Shown: positions 16,164 to 25,020, numbered from the stretch's first letter. The stretch: DNA of 64,000 nucleotides from Holophaga foetida DSM 6591 (GCF_000242615.2 NZ_KI912268.1:2851766-2915765); one strand, 5' to 3'. The notes: generated from the sequence alone by a model not told the origin. Made by a program: numbers and translations.

Positions 16164-17705
16164 GTAAGCGTTCAGCCCCCGCAGGGGGATGGACGCTTAC
16201 AAATTCAGTCCATATGAGCCATTAGGTTGTACTTTTCGTTCAGGGTGGCCATGCTCATGGAATGAGCGAGAACGAGCGTCAGCTGATCTCTGAAAACCAG
16301 GCCCTAAAGGCAATGGTGGAACAGCTTTTGGGGCGCGTGGCGGATCTGGAGGCGCGCATCACCCAGAACTCCGGCAACAGCTCCAAGCCCCCCAGTTCGG
16401 ACATGGGTAGGAAGCGCAAGCCACCGGTAGATCCGAGTGGACGGAAGCGCGGCGGTCAGCCGGGTCACGCCGGAAAGACCCGGGAGCAGGTTCCGCCCGA
16501 GGAGGTGGATGAGGTGAAGGACGCCGATCCCGAGGCCTGCGAGCGTTGCGGGGAATCCCTGGAGCAGGCCCCCCGGCGGGATGCCATCATCCGGCAGTTC
16601 TGCGAGTCGCCAGCGTTCCGGGCCTTCATCACGGAGCTGAGGCAGTGGTCCAAAGCTTGCCCCCGGTGCGGGCATGTCACCCGCGCGGCTGCGCCGGTGG
16701 GGACCCCAAAGGGTGCTTTCGGCCCCCGTCTCCAGGCGCTCACCGGGGTGCTCTCGGGGCGCTTCCGGCTGACCAAGCGGGAGATCATGGTGATGCACCG
16801 ATCCGTCTTTGGCGTGCGGATGTCCCTGGGTTCCGTGGCGGCCTGCTGCAAGTCGGTGAGCGAGGCTGTGGCCCCGACTGCCAGAGCGATCCACGAAGAG
16901 GTGAAGGCCTCCCCAGTGGTGCACGCCGATGAAACGGGGTTCGGTCGCTGCGGAGAGGATCGGATGTGGCTCTGGGTCGCCGCAACGGCGGAGGCCGAAG
17001 CCTTCCGACTTCTGCCAGGACGGGGCCAAGCGCAGGCCAAGGACATCCTCGGCGAGGACTACCCGGGCATCATCCAGCGCGACCGATGGAAGCCCTACGA
17101 GAAGTTCCTCAAGGCCAAGCACCAGCTCTGCCACAGCCACATTCGACGTGACGTGCAGGGGATGTTGGAGAGCAAGGGTGAGACGGGAACCCAGGGCTGC
17201 ATGCTGAAGCTGGCCAGCGACAAGGCTTTCCATCTGTGGCACCAGTGTGAGCAAGAGGAAATCAGTCGGGAGGAACTGGCCAAGGGGACACAGTCGATCC
17301 AGGCGGAGATGCGGGAGCGGTTCGAGATCCTGGCGAAGCACCCCGATACCACCAAGAAAGCACGGGGGACAGCCAACGATCTGCTCCGGCAATGGGATCG
17401 ACTCTGGACCTACCTGACCCATGAAGGGGTGGTGCCGACCAACAATGAAGCCGAGAGGGCGATCCGCAAGGCGGTGCTGTGGCGGAAGGTGAGCCTGGGG
17501 GTGGAGAGCGAGCATGGCGCCCGCTTTGTGGAGCGCATGCTGACCCTGGCAGGCACGGCCCGGAAGCGCGGCGTGGACCTGCTGGAGTGGCTGACTCAGG
17601 CCATGAAGGCCAGCCTCGTCGGAATCGCCGCACCGGATTTCACAGCCTGATGCGGTCCCCGTGGAATCAGAAACCCCCTCCATGCGGAGGGGGCTGAACG
17701 GCTAC
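16164..17705 (+). mobile_element. IS66-family insertion sequence (single-ORF type), 1542 bp
   Basis: The terminal inverted repeats are GTAAGCGTTCAGCCCC at 16164-16179 and, read inward on the minus strand, GTAGCCGTTCAGCCCC at 17705-17690 (14 of 16 match). The 8-bp target duplication GTTCCGGG flanks the element at 16156-16163 and 17706-17713; 8 bp is the usual IS66 duplication. Only a tnpC-like gene is present, without tnpA and tnpB, as in the smaller IS66 relatives (ISBst12-like). The left end can also fold on itself (GTAAGCGT with ACGCTTAC at 16193-16200). The perfect duplication and intact transposase suggest a recent insertion. Confidence 0.93.
16262..17650 (+). CDS. IS66-family transposase (TnpC type), intact
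   Basis: The 462-residue protein has an N-terminal leucine-zipper-like coiled coil (about 1-35) and a basic linker with NSSKPPSSDMGRKRKPP. A zinc-finger domain follows (CERCGESL, then CPRCGHVTR), and then the DDE domain, with VVHADETGF (first Asp), IIQRDRWKPYEKF and the C-terminal THEGVVPTNNEAERAIR carrying the final Glu. It catalyses cut-and-paste transposition of the surrounding element. There is no frameshift and the length is normal for single-ORF IS66 relatives. A strong Shine-Dalgarno is not obvious; translation may be weak. Confidence 0.95.
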   Translation: MSENERQLISENQALKAMVEQLLGRVADLEARITQNSGNSSKPPSSDMGRKRKPPVDPSGRKRGGQPGHAGKTREQVPPEEVDEVKDADPEACERCGESLEQAPRRDAIIRQFCESPAFRAFITELRQWSKACPRCGHVTRAAAPVGTPKGAFGPRLQALTGVLSGRFRLTKREIMVMHRSVFGVRMSLGSVAACCKSVSEAVAPTARAIHEEVKASPVVHADETGFGRCGEDRMWLWVAATAEAEAFRLLPGRGQAQAKDILGEDYPGIIQRDRWKPYEKFLKAKHQLCHSHIRRDVQGMLESKGETGTQGCMLKLASDKAFHLWHQCEQEEISREELAKGTQSIQAEMRERFEILAKHPDTTKKARGTANDLLRQWDRLWTYLTHEGVVPTNNEAERAIRKAVLWRKVSLGVESEHGARFVERMLTLAGTARKRGVDLLEWLTQAMKASLVGIAAPDFTA

Positions 17706-18475
17706 GTTCCGGGAGGCCCATGGCGGGACCATCTTCCTGGATGAAGTGGGCACCATGCCCCTGGCGGCCCAGGTGCGGCTTTTGCGGGTGCTCCAGGAGT
17801 GGGAGGTCCAGCCCCTGGGGGGCGGGGGCCCCATCAAGGTGGACCTGCGGGTGGTGGTGGCCACCAACCAGGACCTCTGGAAGAAGGTGCAGGACGGCTC
17901 CTTCCGGGAGGACCTCTTCTACCGGCTGGAGGTGGTGCCCATCGCCCTTCCGCCCCTGCGCCAGCGCCGGGACGAGGTCCCCTTCCTGGCCCAGCACTTC
18001 CTCAATCGCAAGGCCCGGCAGCACGGGCTCTATCCCAAGGCCCTCCATCCCTCGGTGGACCCGCTCCTCATGGCCCTCCCCTGGCCCGGCAATGTGCGCC
18101 AGCTGGAGAACGCTGTGGAACGGGCCATCGTGCTCTCCGGTCAGCGCCCCGTGCTCACCCGGGAGGACTTCGCCTTCCTGGCTGAGCGCATGGGGGACTG
18201 CCTTCCGGAGATCTCCGTGGCATCCCCGGCCACCGGTCTCTTCACGACTCCCCAGGCGGCTCCCTCGAGTCTGGAGTTGCCGCCGGACGGCCTGGACCTC
18301 AACCAGGTGGTCTCGGAGATGGAGAAGAAGCTGATGCTCCAGAGCCTCCAGATCACCCGGGGGAACAAGAAGCGGGCTGCCGAACTCCTGGGCCTCAAGC
18401 GCACGACCTTCCTGGAGAAGATGAAGCGCCTGGATCTGGAGGATGTAGAGTTGAGTGCCACTGAGGAGGATTGAT

Positions 18476-18985
18476 ATGCAGGGTTTCACCAAATGCGGAG
18501 TCGAACACTTCCATGAGAATCCCTTCAGCCTGATCGGACACCAGTGGATGCTCATCACCGCCGGTACCCCAGAGGCCCACAACGCCATGACCGCCAGCTG
18601 GGGCGGGCTCGGGGTGCTGTGGCAGAAGAACGTGGCCACCATCTATATCCGGCCCACCCGCTACACCCTGGAGTTCGTGGAGAAGCACGAACTCTTCACC
18701 CTCTCCTTCCTGGCCCCTGAGCACCGGGATGCCCACAGCATCTTCGGCAGCGAGTCCGGGCGCCATGTGGACAAGACCCGCAAGAGCGGCTTCACGCCTG
18801 TCTCCACTGAGGAGGGCGGCACGACCTTCGAGCAGGCGGAACTGGTGATCCAGTGCCGGAAGCTCTACCACCAGGACCTGGATCCAGCGGGCTTCCTGGA
18901 CCCCTCCATCGAGGCGCTCTACCCCCTCAAGGACTACCACCGGGTCTTCGTGGGCGAGATCCAGGCGATCTACCGAAGGGGGTGA
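18476..18985 (+). CDS. Flavin reductase-like protein (FMN-binding split barrel), 169 aa
   Basis: The start is the ATG at 18476, 1 nt after the sigma-54 activator stop and behind GAGGAGG. The protein has the flavin reductase/FMN-binding split-barrel pattern: GHQWMLITAGTPEAHNAMTASWGG near the N terminus (flavin phosphate contact), YIRPTRYTLEFVEKHELFTLSFL in the middle, and a YHRVFVGEI end. It probably reduces or binds FMN in the cytoplasm, supplying another enzyme. Its reading frame directly follows the disrupted activator, so the IS insertion may also reduce its expression through polarity unless the element supplies a promoter. Confidence 0.82.
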   Translation: MQGFTKCGVEHFHENPFSLIGHQWMLITAGTPEAHNAMTASWGGLGVLWQKNVATIYIRPTRYTLEFVEKHELFTLSFLAPEHRDAHSIFGSESGRHVDKTRKSGFTPVSTEEGGTTFEQAELVIQCRKLYHQDLDPAGFLDPSIEALYPLKDYHRVFVGEIQAIYRRG

Positions 18986-18990
18986 GCCGA

Positions 18991-19791
18991 ATGCATCCGG
19001 CCTTCTGGTTTGCATTCGGGCTTTGTGCCCTGGCCGGTTTGAGCACCGGGGTGGGGAGCCTCCTGGGGATCTTCGCCAAGCGCACCAATACACGCTTCCT
19101 CTCGGTGGCCCTGGGCTTTTCCGCAGGGGTCATGATCTACATCTCCATGGTGGAGTTGCTGGTGGATGCCCAGCATCGCCTAGTGCATGTGTGGGGTGTG
19201 CGTGGCGGGGGCTGGCTGGCGGCGGGGGCCTTTTTCGGCGGGATGCTCCTCATTGCGGTCATCGACCGCCTGGTGCCCCATGTCATCAACCCCCACGAGG
19301 TTCACACCGCCACTGAGATGGCGGCGGATCCCGCGCGGCACAAGCTGCTGAAGACCGGGCTCATGACCGGGCTCGCGGTGGGCATCCACAACTTCCCGGA
19401 GGGGATGGCCACCCTCTTCTCGGCCCTCAATGATCCCGCCCTGGGGGTGTTCATCGCCGTGGCGGTGGCTGTCCACAACATTCCTGAAGGCATCGCCGTT
19501 TCCGTCCCTATCTACTTTGCCACCGGGAACCGCAGGAAGGCCTTCGCCTACTCCTTCCTCTCCGGCGTGGCCGAGCCCATCGGGGCCCTCCTCGGGTACC
19601 TCCTCCTGGCCCCCTATCTCAGTGAAACCCTCTTCGGTCTCGTTTTTGCCGGAATTGCCGGGGTCATGGTCTTCATTTCGCTGGACGAACTGCTTCCCAC
19701 GGCCCGGGAGTACGGCGAGCACCACTACGCCATCAGCGGGGTGGTTTCGGGCATGGCGGTGATGGCCGTCAGCATGCTCCTCGCCAGGTGA
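18991..19791 (+). CDS. zupT: ZIP-family metal transporter (ZupT-like)
   Basis: I place the start at the ATG at 18991 (MHPAFWFAFG), 5 nt after the flavin reductase gene. The 266-residue inner-membrane protein has about eight transmembrane helices. The two signature metal-site motifs are both present: HNFPEGMATL and HNIPEGIAVS. A cytoplasmic loop near residues 85-115 contains several His residues. ZupT proteins import zinc and other divalent cations (Fe, Mn, Co). The ORF can be extended upstream to 18853 but that part overlaps the flavin reductase in another frame. Metal selectivity cannot be told from sequence. Confidence 0.88.
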   Translation: MHPAFWFAFGLCALAGLSTGVGSLLGIFAKRTNTRFLSVALGFSAGVMIYISMVELLVDAQHRLVHVWGVRGGGWLAAGAFFGGMLLIAVIDRLVPHVINPHEVHTATEMAADPARHKLLKTGLMTGLAVGIHNFPEGMATLFSALNDPALGVFIAVAVAVHNIPEGIAVSVPIYFATGNRRKAFAYSFLSGVAEPIGALLGYLLLAPYLSETLFGLVFAGIAGVMVFISLDELLPTAREYGEHHYAISGVVSGMAVMAVSMLLAR

Positions 19792-19804
19792 TAACCTTAG
19801 ACCC

Positions 19805-20674
19805 ATGGTAGAGAACACGCTTCATACGAGATGGCGCCTCGAGGTGCCCGTTGCCGCCGAGGATGCCCTCTGCGCCTGGCTGGACGATCAGGGGGCCAGC
19901 GCCTACTACCGCGAGGTGGACGCGCCCTTCACCTTCTATGCCTACTTCCCGCCACACCTGGAGGTGCCCAGTGCCGAGGGCCTGAAGGCCTTTGAAGGGG
20001 TGCTGCTCCTGGAGGCCGAGACCTTTGCGGACGAGGACTGGCTCGAAAAGAGCCGGGAGGGCTTCGGGTCCTTCGAGGTTGGCAAGACCTTCTACATCAA
20101 GCCCCTCTGGGACGAGGCTCCCGCTCCTGCGGGCCGCACGCCCATCGTCGTGAATCCGGGACTGGCCTTTGGTACCGGGGGGCATGAAACCACCCGGCTC
20201 TGCATGGAACAGCTGGAGGAGCTGGCGGAGGCTGGGCGCCTGGAAGGTCCCATTCTGGATATTGGCGCGGGCACCGGTATCCTGGCCCTCACGGCCTTCC
20301 TGCTGGGGGCCAAGGAACTCACCGCCTTTGATGCCGACCCCGATTGCGGTCCGGCCATGGAGGAGCTCGTGGAGCTCAACCAGGGCGTGCTCCAGGGGCG
20401 CAAACCCTATGACAGCTTCGTGGGCCTGCTGGACAACCCGAGGGTCAATGGTCCCTACAGCGGCCTCCTGGCCAACATCCTCCTGATCACCATCCAGGAG
20501 CTCCTGCCCCGGATGGCCGAGATCACCCGGCCCGGCTCCTGGCTGGTGGCCTCGGGCATCCTGGCCGAGCAGCAGGACGAGGCTCTGGTGAGCCTGGTAT
20601 CCCAGGGCTTCCAGCCGAAGAAGGTCCTTCAGGAGGGTGCCTGGGTGGCCATCCTGGCGGAGCGGATGTCATGA
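19805..20674 (+). CDS. prmA: Ribosomal protein L11 methyltransferase-like protein
   Basis: The 289-residue protein has an N-terminal alpha/beta targeting domain (about 1-95) and a C-terminal class I SAM methyltransferase domain. That domain has PrmA marks: NPGLAFGTGGHETTRLC near 118, then the SAM-binding loop ILDIGAGTGILAL near 150. PrmA trimethylates ribosomal protein L11 in the cytosol. The glycine-rich loop and GTGxHxTT motif are intact. It overlaps murI by 4 nt (ATGA at 20671-20674) and follows zupT by 13 nt, so zupT-prmA-murI probably form one transcript. A related protein methyltransferase is a less likely alternative. Confidence 0.88.
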   Translation: MVENTLHTRWRLEVPVAAEDALCAWLDDQGASAYYREVDAPFTFYAYFPPHLEVPSAEGLKAFEGVLLLEAETFADEDWLEKSREGFGSFEVGKTFYIKPLWDEAPAPAGRTPIVVNPGLAFGTGGHETTRLCMEQLEELAEAGRLEGPILDIGAGTGILALTAFLLGAKELTAFDADPDCGPAMEELVELNQGVLQGRKPYDSFVGLLDNPRVNGPYSGLLANILLITIQELLPRMAEITRPGSWLVASGILAEQQDEALVSLVSQGFQPKKVLQEGAWVAILAERMS

Positions 20675-21462
20675 ACCGGGCCGATCGCCCCATCGGTGTC
20701 TTCGACTCCGGCGTGGGCGGGCTGACGGTGGTGCGGGCGCTCCGGCGCCTCCTGCCTGGGGAATCCATCGTCTACCTGGGGGACACTGCCCGGGTGCCCT
20801 ACGGCAGCAAGTCCCCGGAAACCGTGGCCAAGTATGCCATCCAGGCTGGGGAAATCCTCCAGCGCTTCGATCCCAAGCTCCTGGTCATCGCCTGCAACAC
20901 GGCCTCTGCCCTGGGGCTGGGGGCTCTCCAGGTCGCGAGTCCCTGTCCGGTTCTTGGGGTGATCGAACCGGGGGCCGAGGCCGCAGCAAAGGTTTCAGGG
21001 CCCATCGGTGTCATCGGCACCCTGGCCACGGTCCAGAGCGGGGCATACGATACGGCCATCCGGCGTCGTCGGCCCGATGCGGTCATCCACAGCCTGGCCT
21101 GCCCCCTTCTGGTCTCCCTGGCGGAGGAGGGCTGGCTGGACGACCCCATCACAGACAGCGTCTGCCGTCGCTACCTGAACCAGCTCCCCTTCGAGGTGAA
21201 GACCCTCATCCTGGGCTGCACCCACTACCCTCTGCTCCTGCCCTCCCTCATGCGGGTCCGGCCCGACACCACCTGGATCGATAGCGGCGAGGTCACCGCC
21301 AGGAGCGTGGACCGCCTCCTCCAGGGCTCCCTGGGCTTCCGTACCGCCAGCGCCCGCGGTCCCCTGAAGATCCTCCTGACGGACGCCGGATCCCGGCTGA
21401 AGGAGATTGGAGAACGCTGCCTGGGCGAGACCCTGGAGGGCGTGGAACTGGTGGGGATGTAA
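20671..21462 (+). CDS. murI: Glutamate racemase
   Basis: The 263-residue enzyme interconverts L- and D-glutamate, providing D-glutamate for peptidoglycan. Both catalytic cysteines are visible: C75 in VIACNTASA and a second in LGCTHYPLL near residue 185. The N-terminal FDSGVGGLTVVR substrate loop (D12, S13) and PYGSKS are also present. The length matches the family. Translation is coupled to prmA through the ATGA overlap. Confidence 0.96.
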   Translation: MNRADRPIGVFDSGVGGLTVVRALRRLLPGESIVYLGDTARVPYGSKSPETVAKYAIQAGEILQRFDPKLLVIACNTASALGLGALQVASPCPVLGVIEPGAEAAAKVSGPIGVIGTLATVQSGAYDTAIRRRRPDAVIHSLACPLLVSLAEEGWLDDPITDSVCRRYLNQLPFEVKTLILGCTHYPLLLPSLMRVRPDTTWIDSGEVTARSVDRLLQGSLGFRTASARGPLKILLTDAGSRLKEIGERCLGETLEGVELVGM

Positions 21463-21496
21463 GGTCCAGACGCCTGGATTGGAGAATCAGCATGCG

Positions 21497-21537
21497 ATGT
21501 TTGAAAATCCAACATTAGGTGTTAGATTTTCAAACAT
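21497..21537. promoter_or_regulatory. AT-rich 13-bp palindrome overlapping the ATPase start codon
   Basis: ATGTTTGAAAATC (21497-21509) and GATTTTCAAACAT (21525-21537) are perfect 13-bp arms around a 15-nt spacer. The right arm runs into the ATG at 21536-21538 of the AAA ATPase pseudogene. Its AT-richness contrasts with its surroundings. It could be an autoregulatory operator or the end of an acquired module. Confidence 0.55.
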
Positions 21538-22530
21538 GTATGCCAGAGCCCTTTCCTCTAAGCTTTGCGACGCCATGGGGGACACGCCTGTGATCTTCCT
21601 GGCCGGGGCCCGTCAGACAGGCAAGAGCACCTTGGTCCAGACGCTGGAGGGGGGTGTCGACTTCCGCACTTTCGATGACTTGGGGGTGCTTTCAGCGGCC
21701 AAGGCGGATCCGGAGGGATTCGTGGCCTCCCTCGGGGAGCGTGCGGTGCTGGATGAGGTGCAGCGCGCCCCGGAGCTTCTGCTGCCCATCAAGGCATCCG
21801 TCGATCGGAACCGTCGGGCTGGCCGTTTCGTGCTCGCTGGTTCGAGGCCTATCTGACGACGCTGATCCAGCGGGATGTGCGGGACCTTGCGGCCATCGAG
21901 GGGGTGGCTCATCTTCCCCGACTCCTCCAGTCCGTCGCGACGAGGGCTGGGAGCCCCATGAACGTTGCCGACCTGGGCCGAAGCCTGGGACTCAATCAGG
22001 TGACCTTGAAGCGTTATCTGACCCTGCTCGAGACCCTTTTCCTTCTGGTCCAGCTGCCCCCCTGGTTCGAGAACCTGGGAAAGCGTCTGGCCAAGACCCC
22101 GAAGCTCTATTTCAACGATTCCGGATTGCTTGCCCACCTCCTGGGCCTGGATCACGAAGGGATGGTCCGAAACCCGAGTTCCTGGGGTCCCGTACTGGAA
22201 AACTTCGTGGTCATGGAACTCGTGAAGATGGCCGCCTGGTCGAAGGCCCGGCCGAGCCTCTTCCACATGAGGACGAGCACCGGGCTCGAGGTGGACCTCG
22301 TCATGGAGAATCGGAGGCGGGAGTTGGTGGGCCTGGAGGTCAAGGCAGCCTCGACCGTTTCGGAGAAGGATTTCAAGGCCCTCCGGATGTTCCGGGACTC
22401 GGTGGGGGAGCGCCTGAAATGCGGCATCGTCCTCTACGCCGGGCGGGACATCCTGCCCTTCGGGGCGGGGCTCTGGGCTGTGCCTGTCCAGGCCCTCTGG
22501 GCTAAAGTCTCGGCATCGCTGGCAGGGTGA
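21536..22530 (+). pseudogene. AAA ATPase with DUF4143 (COG1373-like), internally deleted
   Basis: Residues from the ATG at 21536 give a typical start, including Walker A AGARQTGKSTLVQ and the Walker B-like AVLDEVQRAPELL. The frame stops at 21856 just after FVLAGS. Similarity resumes in another frame with FEAYLTTLIQRDVRDLAAIEG (from about 21842) and continues to a normal C-terminal DUF4143 nuclease-like part ending at 22530 (GLEVDLVMENRRRELVGLEVKA). Compared with family members the segment between sensor 1 and FEAYL (roughly 80-130 residues) is missing, and a frameshift coincides with the gap. This is a deletion derivative. The 217-residue C-terminal frame from 21877 might still be translated. 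Confidence 0.82.
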
Positions 22531-24109
22531 AGAGCATCCGCGTACCGCCGCCCTCCCGGGGCTCGGTGGTGATCTCACCGCCGTGGACCCGGATGATCTC
22601 CCGGCAGATCGAGAGCCCCAGGCCCGTGCCCTTGCCCTCGGGCTTGGTGGTGAACATGGGGCGGAAGACCATGGGAAGGAGTTCCTCGGGGATGCCGGAG
22701 CCGTTGTCCTCCAGGGTCACCTGCCAGCGGGAACTCTCGGGAAGGGAATGGGCGCTGGCCTTGATCAGGCCACCAGAGGGCATGGCATCCATGGCGTTGT
22801 TGACCAGGTTGATGAAGAGCTGTTCCATCTGCTTCTGGTCCACCCATAGGGTGCAGTCCTCGGGAATGTCCGACGCGAAGGTGATGTGGCGGGTCGAGAA
22901 GGTGGGTATCCACAGGCGGTGGAGTTCCGCCAGCAAGGTGTTCAGGGAGACGGCCTCCTGCTGGAGTTGGGGACGCCTGACCAGCCCCAGCAGACGCCGC
23001 ACGATGTTGCCCACCCGCTCGATCTGGGACTGGATCAGATTCAGGCGCTCCCTGGTCCGCTCCGGCAGATCCGTCTGGCTGTGAAGGAGCTGGAGGTGGG
23101 CGTTCACCAGGTTCAGGGGAGTGCCCACCTCATGGGCGAAGGCCGCCGTGAGCTGCCCAGCCACTGCCATCCGCTCCTGCTGCCCAAGTTCATCCCGAAG
23201 AACGGTATTGCGCTCCACCAGCTGCTCCAGCTCCTGATTCTTGGCCTGGAGCTCGGCCAGGGCCAGATCAATGCGGTCCTGGAGATGGGTATTGAGGCCC
23301 CGGATCTCCTCAATCAGGAACTCCTTCTCGTTCGTGGCTCTCCGAAGTTCCGCAGCCATGGTGTTGAAGCTCTCGGCGATCTGCCCCAGCTCATCGGCTC
23401 TCTGGATCTCGGCCTTGGCGTCGGGGTGCCCCTGCTGCAGACGCGCCATGGCTGCCGTGATGGCTCGCACCGGGTCGCTGACCACAATGCCGAGTACCAC
23501 CCAGAGGAGGACGAACTCCCCTATGAGGATGAAGGGGAGGATGGTGTAGGTGCGACGCAGATTCTTCGCCCAGAGGGATTCCCAGTGTTCAAGGTCGCAA
23601 TAGACCCGGATGATGCCGAGGTTCCCCTTGTGGCCCCTGGGGGAGCGGATGGGGAGGTAGACCTTCCAGGCCTGGTTGCCGGTGTTGAGGTCCACCAGCT
23701 CCGGCTGGGGGGATTGCAGGGACAGATAGCTGCCCAGCTGGGTTCCCGCATCCACAGATTCTTCCGCCACCGAGGAGGTGACCAGGGCCACCTTCTTGTC
23801 CCCCACCCGCTTGAAGACATCGATCTGGAAGATGACCCGGTCCTCTCCGGAAAGGGTCTGGAGGAACTCGCCCAGGGCCTCGGGATCCTTGAAATCTCGC
23901 AAATCCAGGTCCCAGCGCTGCTGGATCTCGGACTCCACCGCCAGCCCGCTCTGGATTGCCAGGCGCTTGGTGTAGAGGAGCATCTCCTTGCGGCTGTTGT
24001 TGATGATGGAGGCCGCCACAAGGATGGTGACGACACTGGTCACCAGGGCCGTCAGAAGGAAGAGTTTCGCGTGGAGACTCTTGATCCAGGCGAGGACGCG
24101 ATGGGTCAT
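22502..24109 (-). CDS. Membrane sensor histidine kinase, 535 aa
   Basis: The start is the ATG at 24107-24109 (MTHRVLAWIK); the longer frame to 24706 only runs antisense through the CHAD gene. Features in order: TM1 (about 14-36), a periplasmic sensor of about 150 residues, TM2 (about 188-212), a HAMP domain (DPVRAITAAMARL), a coiled coil, a dimerisation helix with phosphoacceptor His in AFAHEVGTPLNLV, and an ATPase domain with N box (NLVNNAMDAM), G1 (DNGSGIPEE) and G2 (GKGTGLGLSI). No receiver is fused. It is the last gene of the surface-polysaccharide-like operon and probably phosphorylates the stand-alone receiver encoded at 27529-27945. Its end overlaps the ATPase pseudogene by 29 nt, convergently. 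Confidence 0.9.
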   Translation of the reverse strand: MTHRVLAWIKSLHAKLFLLTALVTSVVTILVAASIINNSRKEMLLYTKRLAIQSGLAVESEIQQRWDLDLRDFKDPEALGEFLQTLSGEDRVIFQIDVFKRVGDKKVALVTSSVAEESVDAGTQLGSYLSLQSPQPELVDLNTGNQAWKVYLPIRSPRGHKGNLGIIRVYCDLEHWESLWAKNLRRTYTILPFILIGEFVLLWVVLGIVVSDPVRAITAAMARLQQGHPDAKAEIQRADELGQIAESFNTMAAELRRATNEKEFLIEEIRGLNTHLQDRIDLALAELQAKNQELEQLVERNTVLRDELGQQERMAVAGQLTAAFAHEVGTPLNLVNAHLQLLHSQTDLPERTRERLNLIQSQIERVGNIVRRLLGLVRRPQLQQEAVSLNTLLAELHRLWIPTFSTRHITFASDIPEDCTLWVDQKQMEQLFINLVNNAMDAMPSGGLIKASAHSLPESSRWQVTLEDNGSGIPEELLPMVFRPMFTTKPEGKGTGLGLSICREIIRVHGGEITTEPREGGGTRMLFTLPAMPRL

Positions 24110-25020
24110 GCCGGATCCCCGGGCAGCCCGAGGCGGCGGTGCAACTCCCGGCTGAAGCCTGGGGGGGCGTAGAGGTCCGCGATCTCCCGGAATCGATCGT
24201 AATGGGTGGCCCTCTCCTGGGAAAGGTGGTGCAGGATCTCCTGGAGCCCCTCGGAGAGCACCCGGCGGGCCCGGTGTTCCAGGCCCTCCTGGAGCGCCTG
24301 CAGGTCGGATTCCAGCACTGCAAAGTCGTGGTGGTCCCCGAGGACGGTCTGGAGGGCCCTCAGCTCCTTGAGGGGGGCCTGGGGCTCCCGGATAAAGACT
24401 GGGGACAGGATCTCCAGGGTATAACGGAGCTTCTTGGCGTGGATGCGGAGCTGGTGGAGGGCCGTCGGGTTCTCCTCCCGCTGCTGCTCCGGCACCAGAT
24501 CGCCGATGGCCTCCGTGTGGGGCTTGAGGAGAGCCCAGGCCGCCTCGTGTGGCTCCAGGGCGTGGAAGGGGTAGGGCATCTCTGGAGCGGGGAGGAGGAT
24601 GGCGATCTTGGCCAGTTCCAGTTCCTTGATCCGGGCGGGCAGGCGCTTCCTCGCCTTGGACCGACGGGTGTCCACCCGTTCCAGAACGTGCTCCAGGGCG
24701 GCCCATCCATGGGGGCCTGGAAGCTCAGGTCCCAGCTCTTCGAGGATCTGGTTATGGACATCGAGTTCCCGCACGGTCCCCAGGATCTCCGTGAAATCCT
24801 CAAGGCGTTTCTGCTGGCGCTTGAGCCCGGGATAGAGCCCAGGGTCCAGGAGGCGGAGGACGGCCCGGAGCCGTCGCGAAGCCACCCGGGCATCATGAAG
24901 GGCCTCGATGCTCTCCCACCAGTCGTCCGGGCCCGTCAGTTCCAACAGTCGCCCTGCCCGGGTCTCCAGGGCCTGATGCAAGAGGAGGGAAAGCTCAAGA
25001 GGGTGCATGGGGACCATCAT
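24106..25020 (-). CDS. CHAD domain protein, 304 aa
   Basis: I chose the ATG at 25018-25020 (MMVPMHPLEL) because it overlaps the glycosyltransferase stop as ATGA, like most junctions in this operon. CHAD domains are all-helical with conserved His and basic residues. Here LHDARVASRRLRAVLRLL near residue 43 and LHQLRIHAKKLRYTLEIL near 200 are the two repeated signature helices. CHAD proteins bind inorganic polyphosphate and often accompany polyphosphate or surface-polymer systems. There is no CYTH phosphatase domain. Its presence between a polysaccharide synthase and a kinase suggests a scaffold or polyanion-sensing role, which is an inference. Confidence 0.85.
   Translation of the reverse strand: MMVPMHPLELSLLLHQALETRAGRLLELTGPDDWWESIEALHDARVASRRLRAVLRLLDPGLYPGLKRQQKRLEDFTEILGTVRELDVHNQILEELGPELPGPHGWAALEHVLERVDTRRSKARKRLPARIKELELAKIAILLPAPEMPYPFHALEPHEAAWALLKPHTEAIGDLVPEQQREENPTALHQLRIHAKKLRYTLEILSPVFIREPQAPLKELRALQTVLGDHHDFAVLESDLQALQEGLEHRARRVLSEGLQEILHHLSQERATHYDRFREIADLYAPPGFSRELHRRLGLPGDPA

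Larger units (their letters stand above)
15512..18474 (+). pseudogene. Sigma-54-dependent transcriptional activator, split by IS66 element
   Basis: The coding sequence runs from 15512 to 16163 and resumes at 17714. Joining these ends after removing the IS and one target copy restores the frame exactly (DTPGKFR then EAHGGTIFLDEVG) and gives a 470-residue protein. Residues 1-120 are an unrecognised N-terminal domain. The AAA+ domain has Walker A GESGTGKE near 157 and Walker B GTIFLDEVG, and its sigma-54 contact loop reads GAFTDA rather than the canonical GAFTGA. A Fis-type helix-turn-helix (ITRGNKKRAAELLGLKRTTFLEKM) ends the protein. The element separates Walker A from Walker B, so the activator should be inactive in this strain. 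Confidence 0.9.

Noticed and set aside
16304-17683. A 459-aa frame antisense to the IS66 transposase
   Set aside because: It mirrors the transposase codons and shows no domain pattern.
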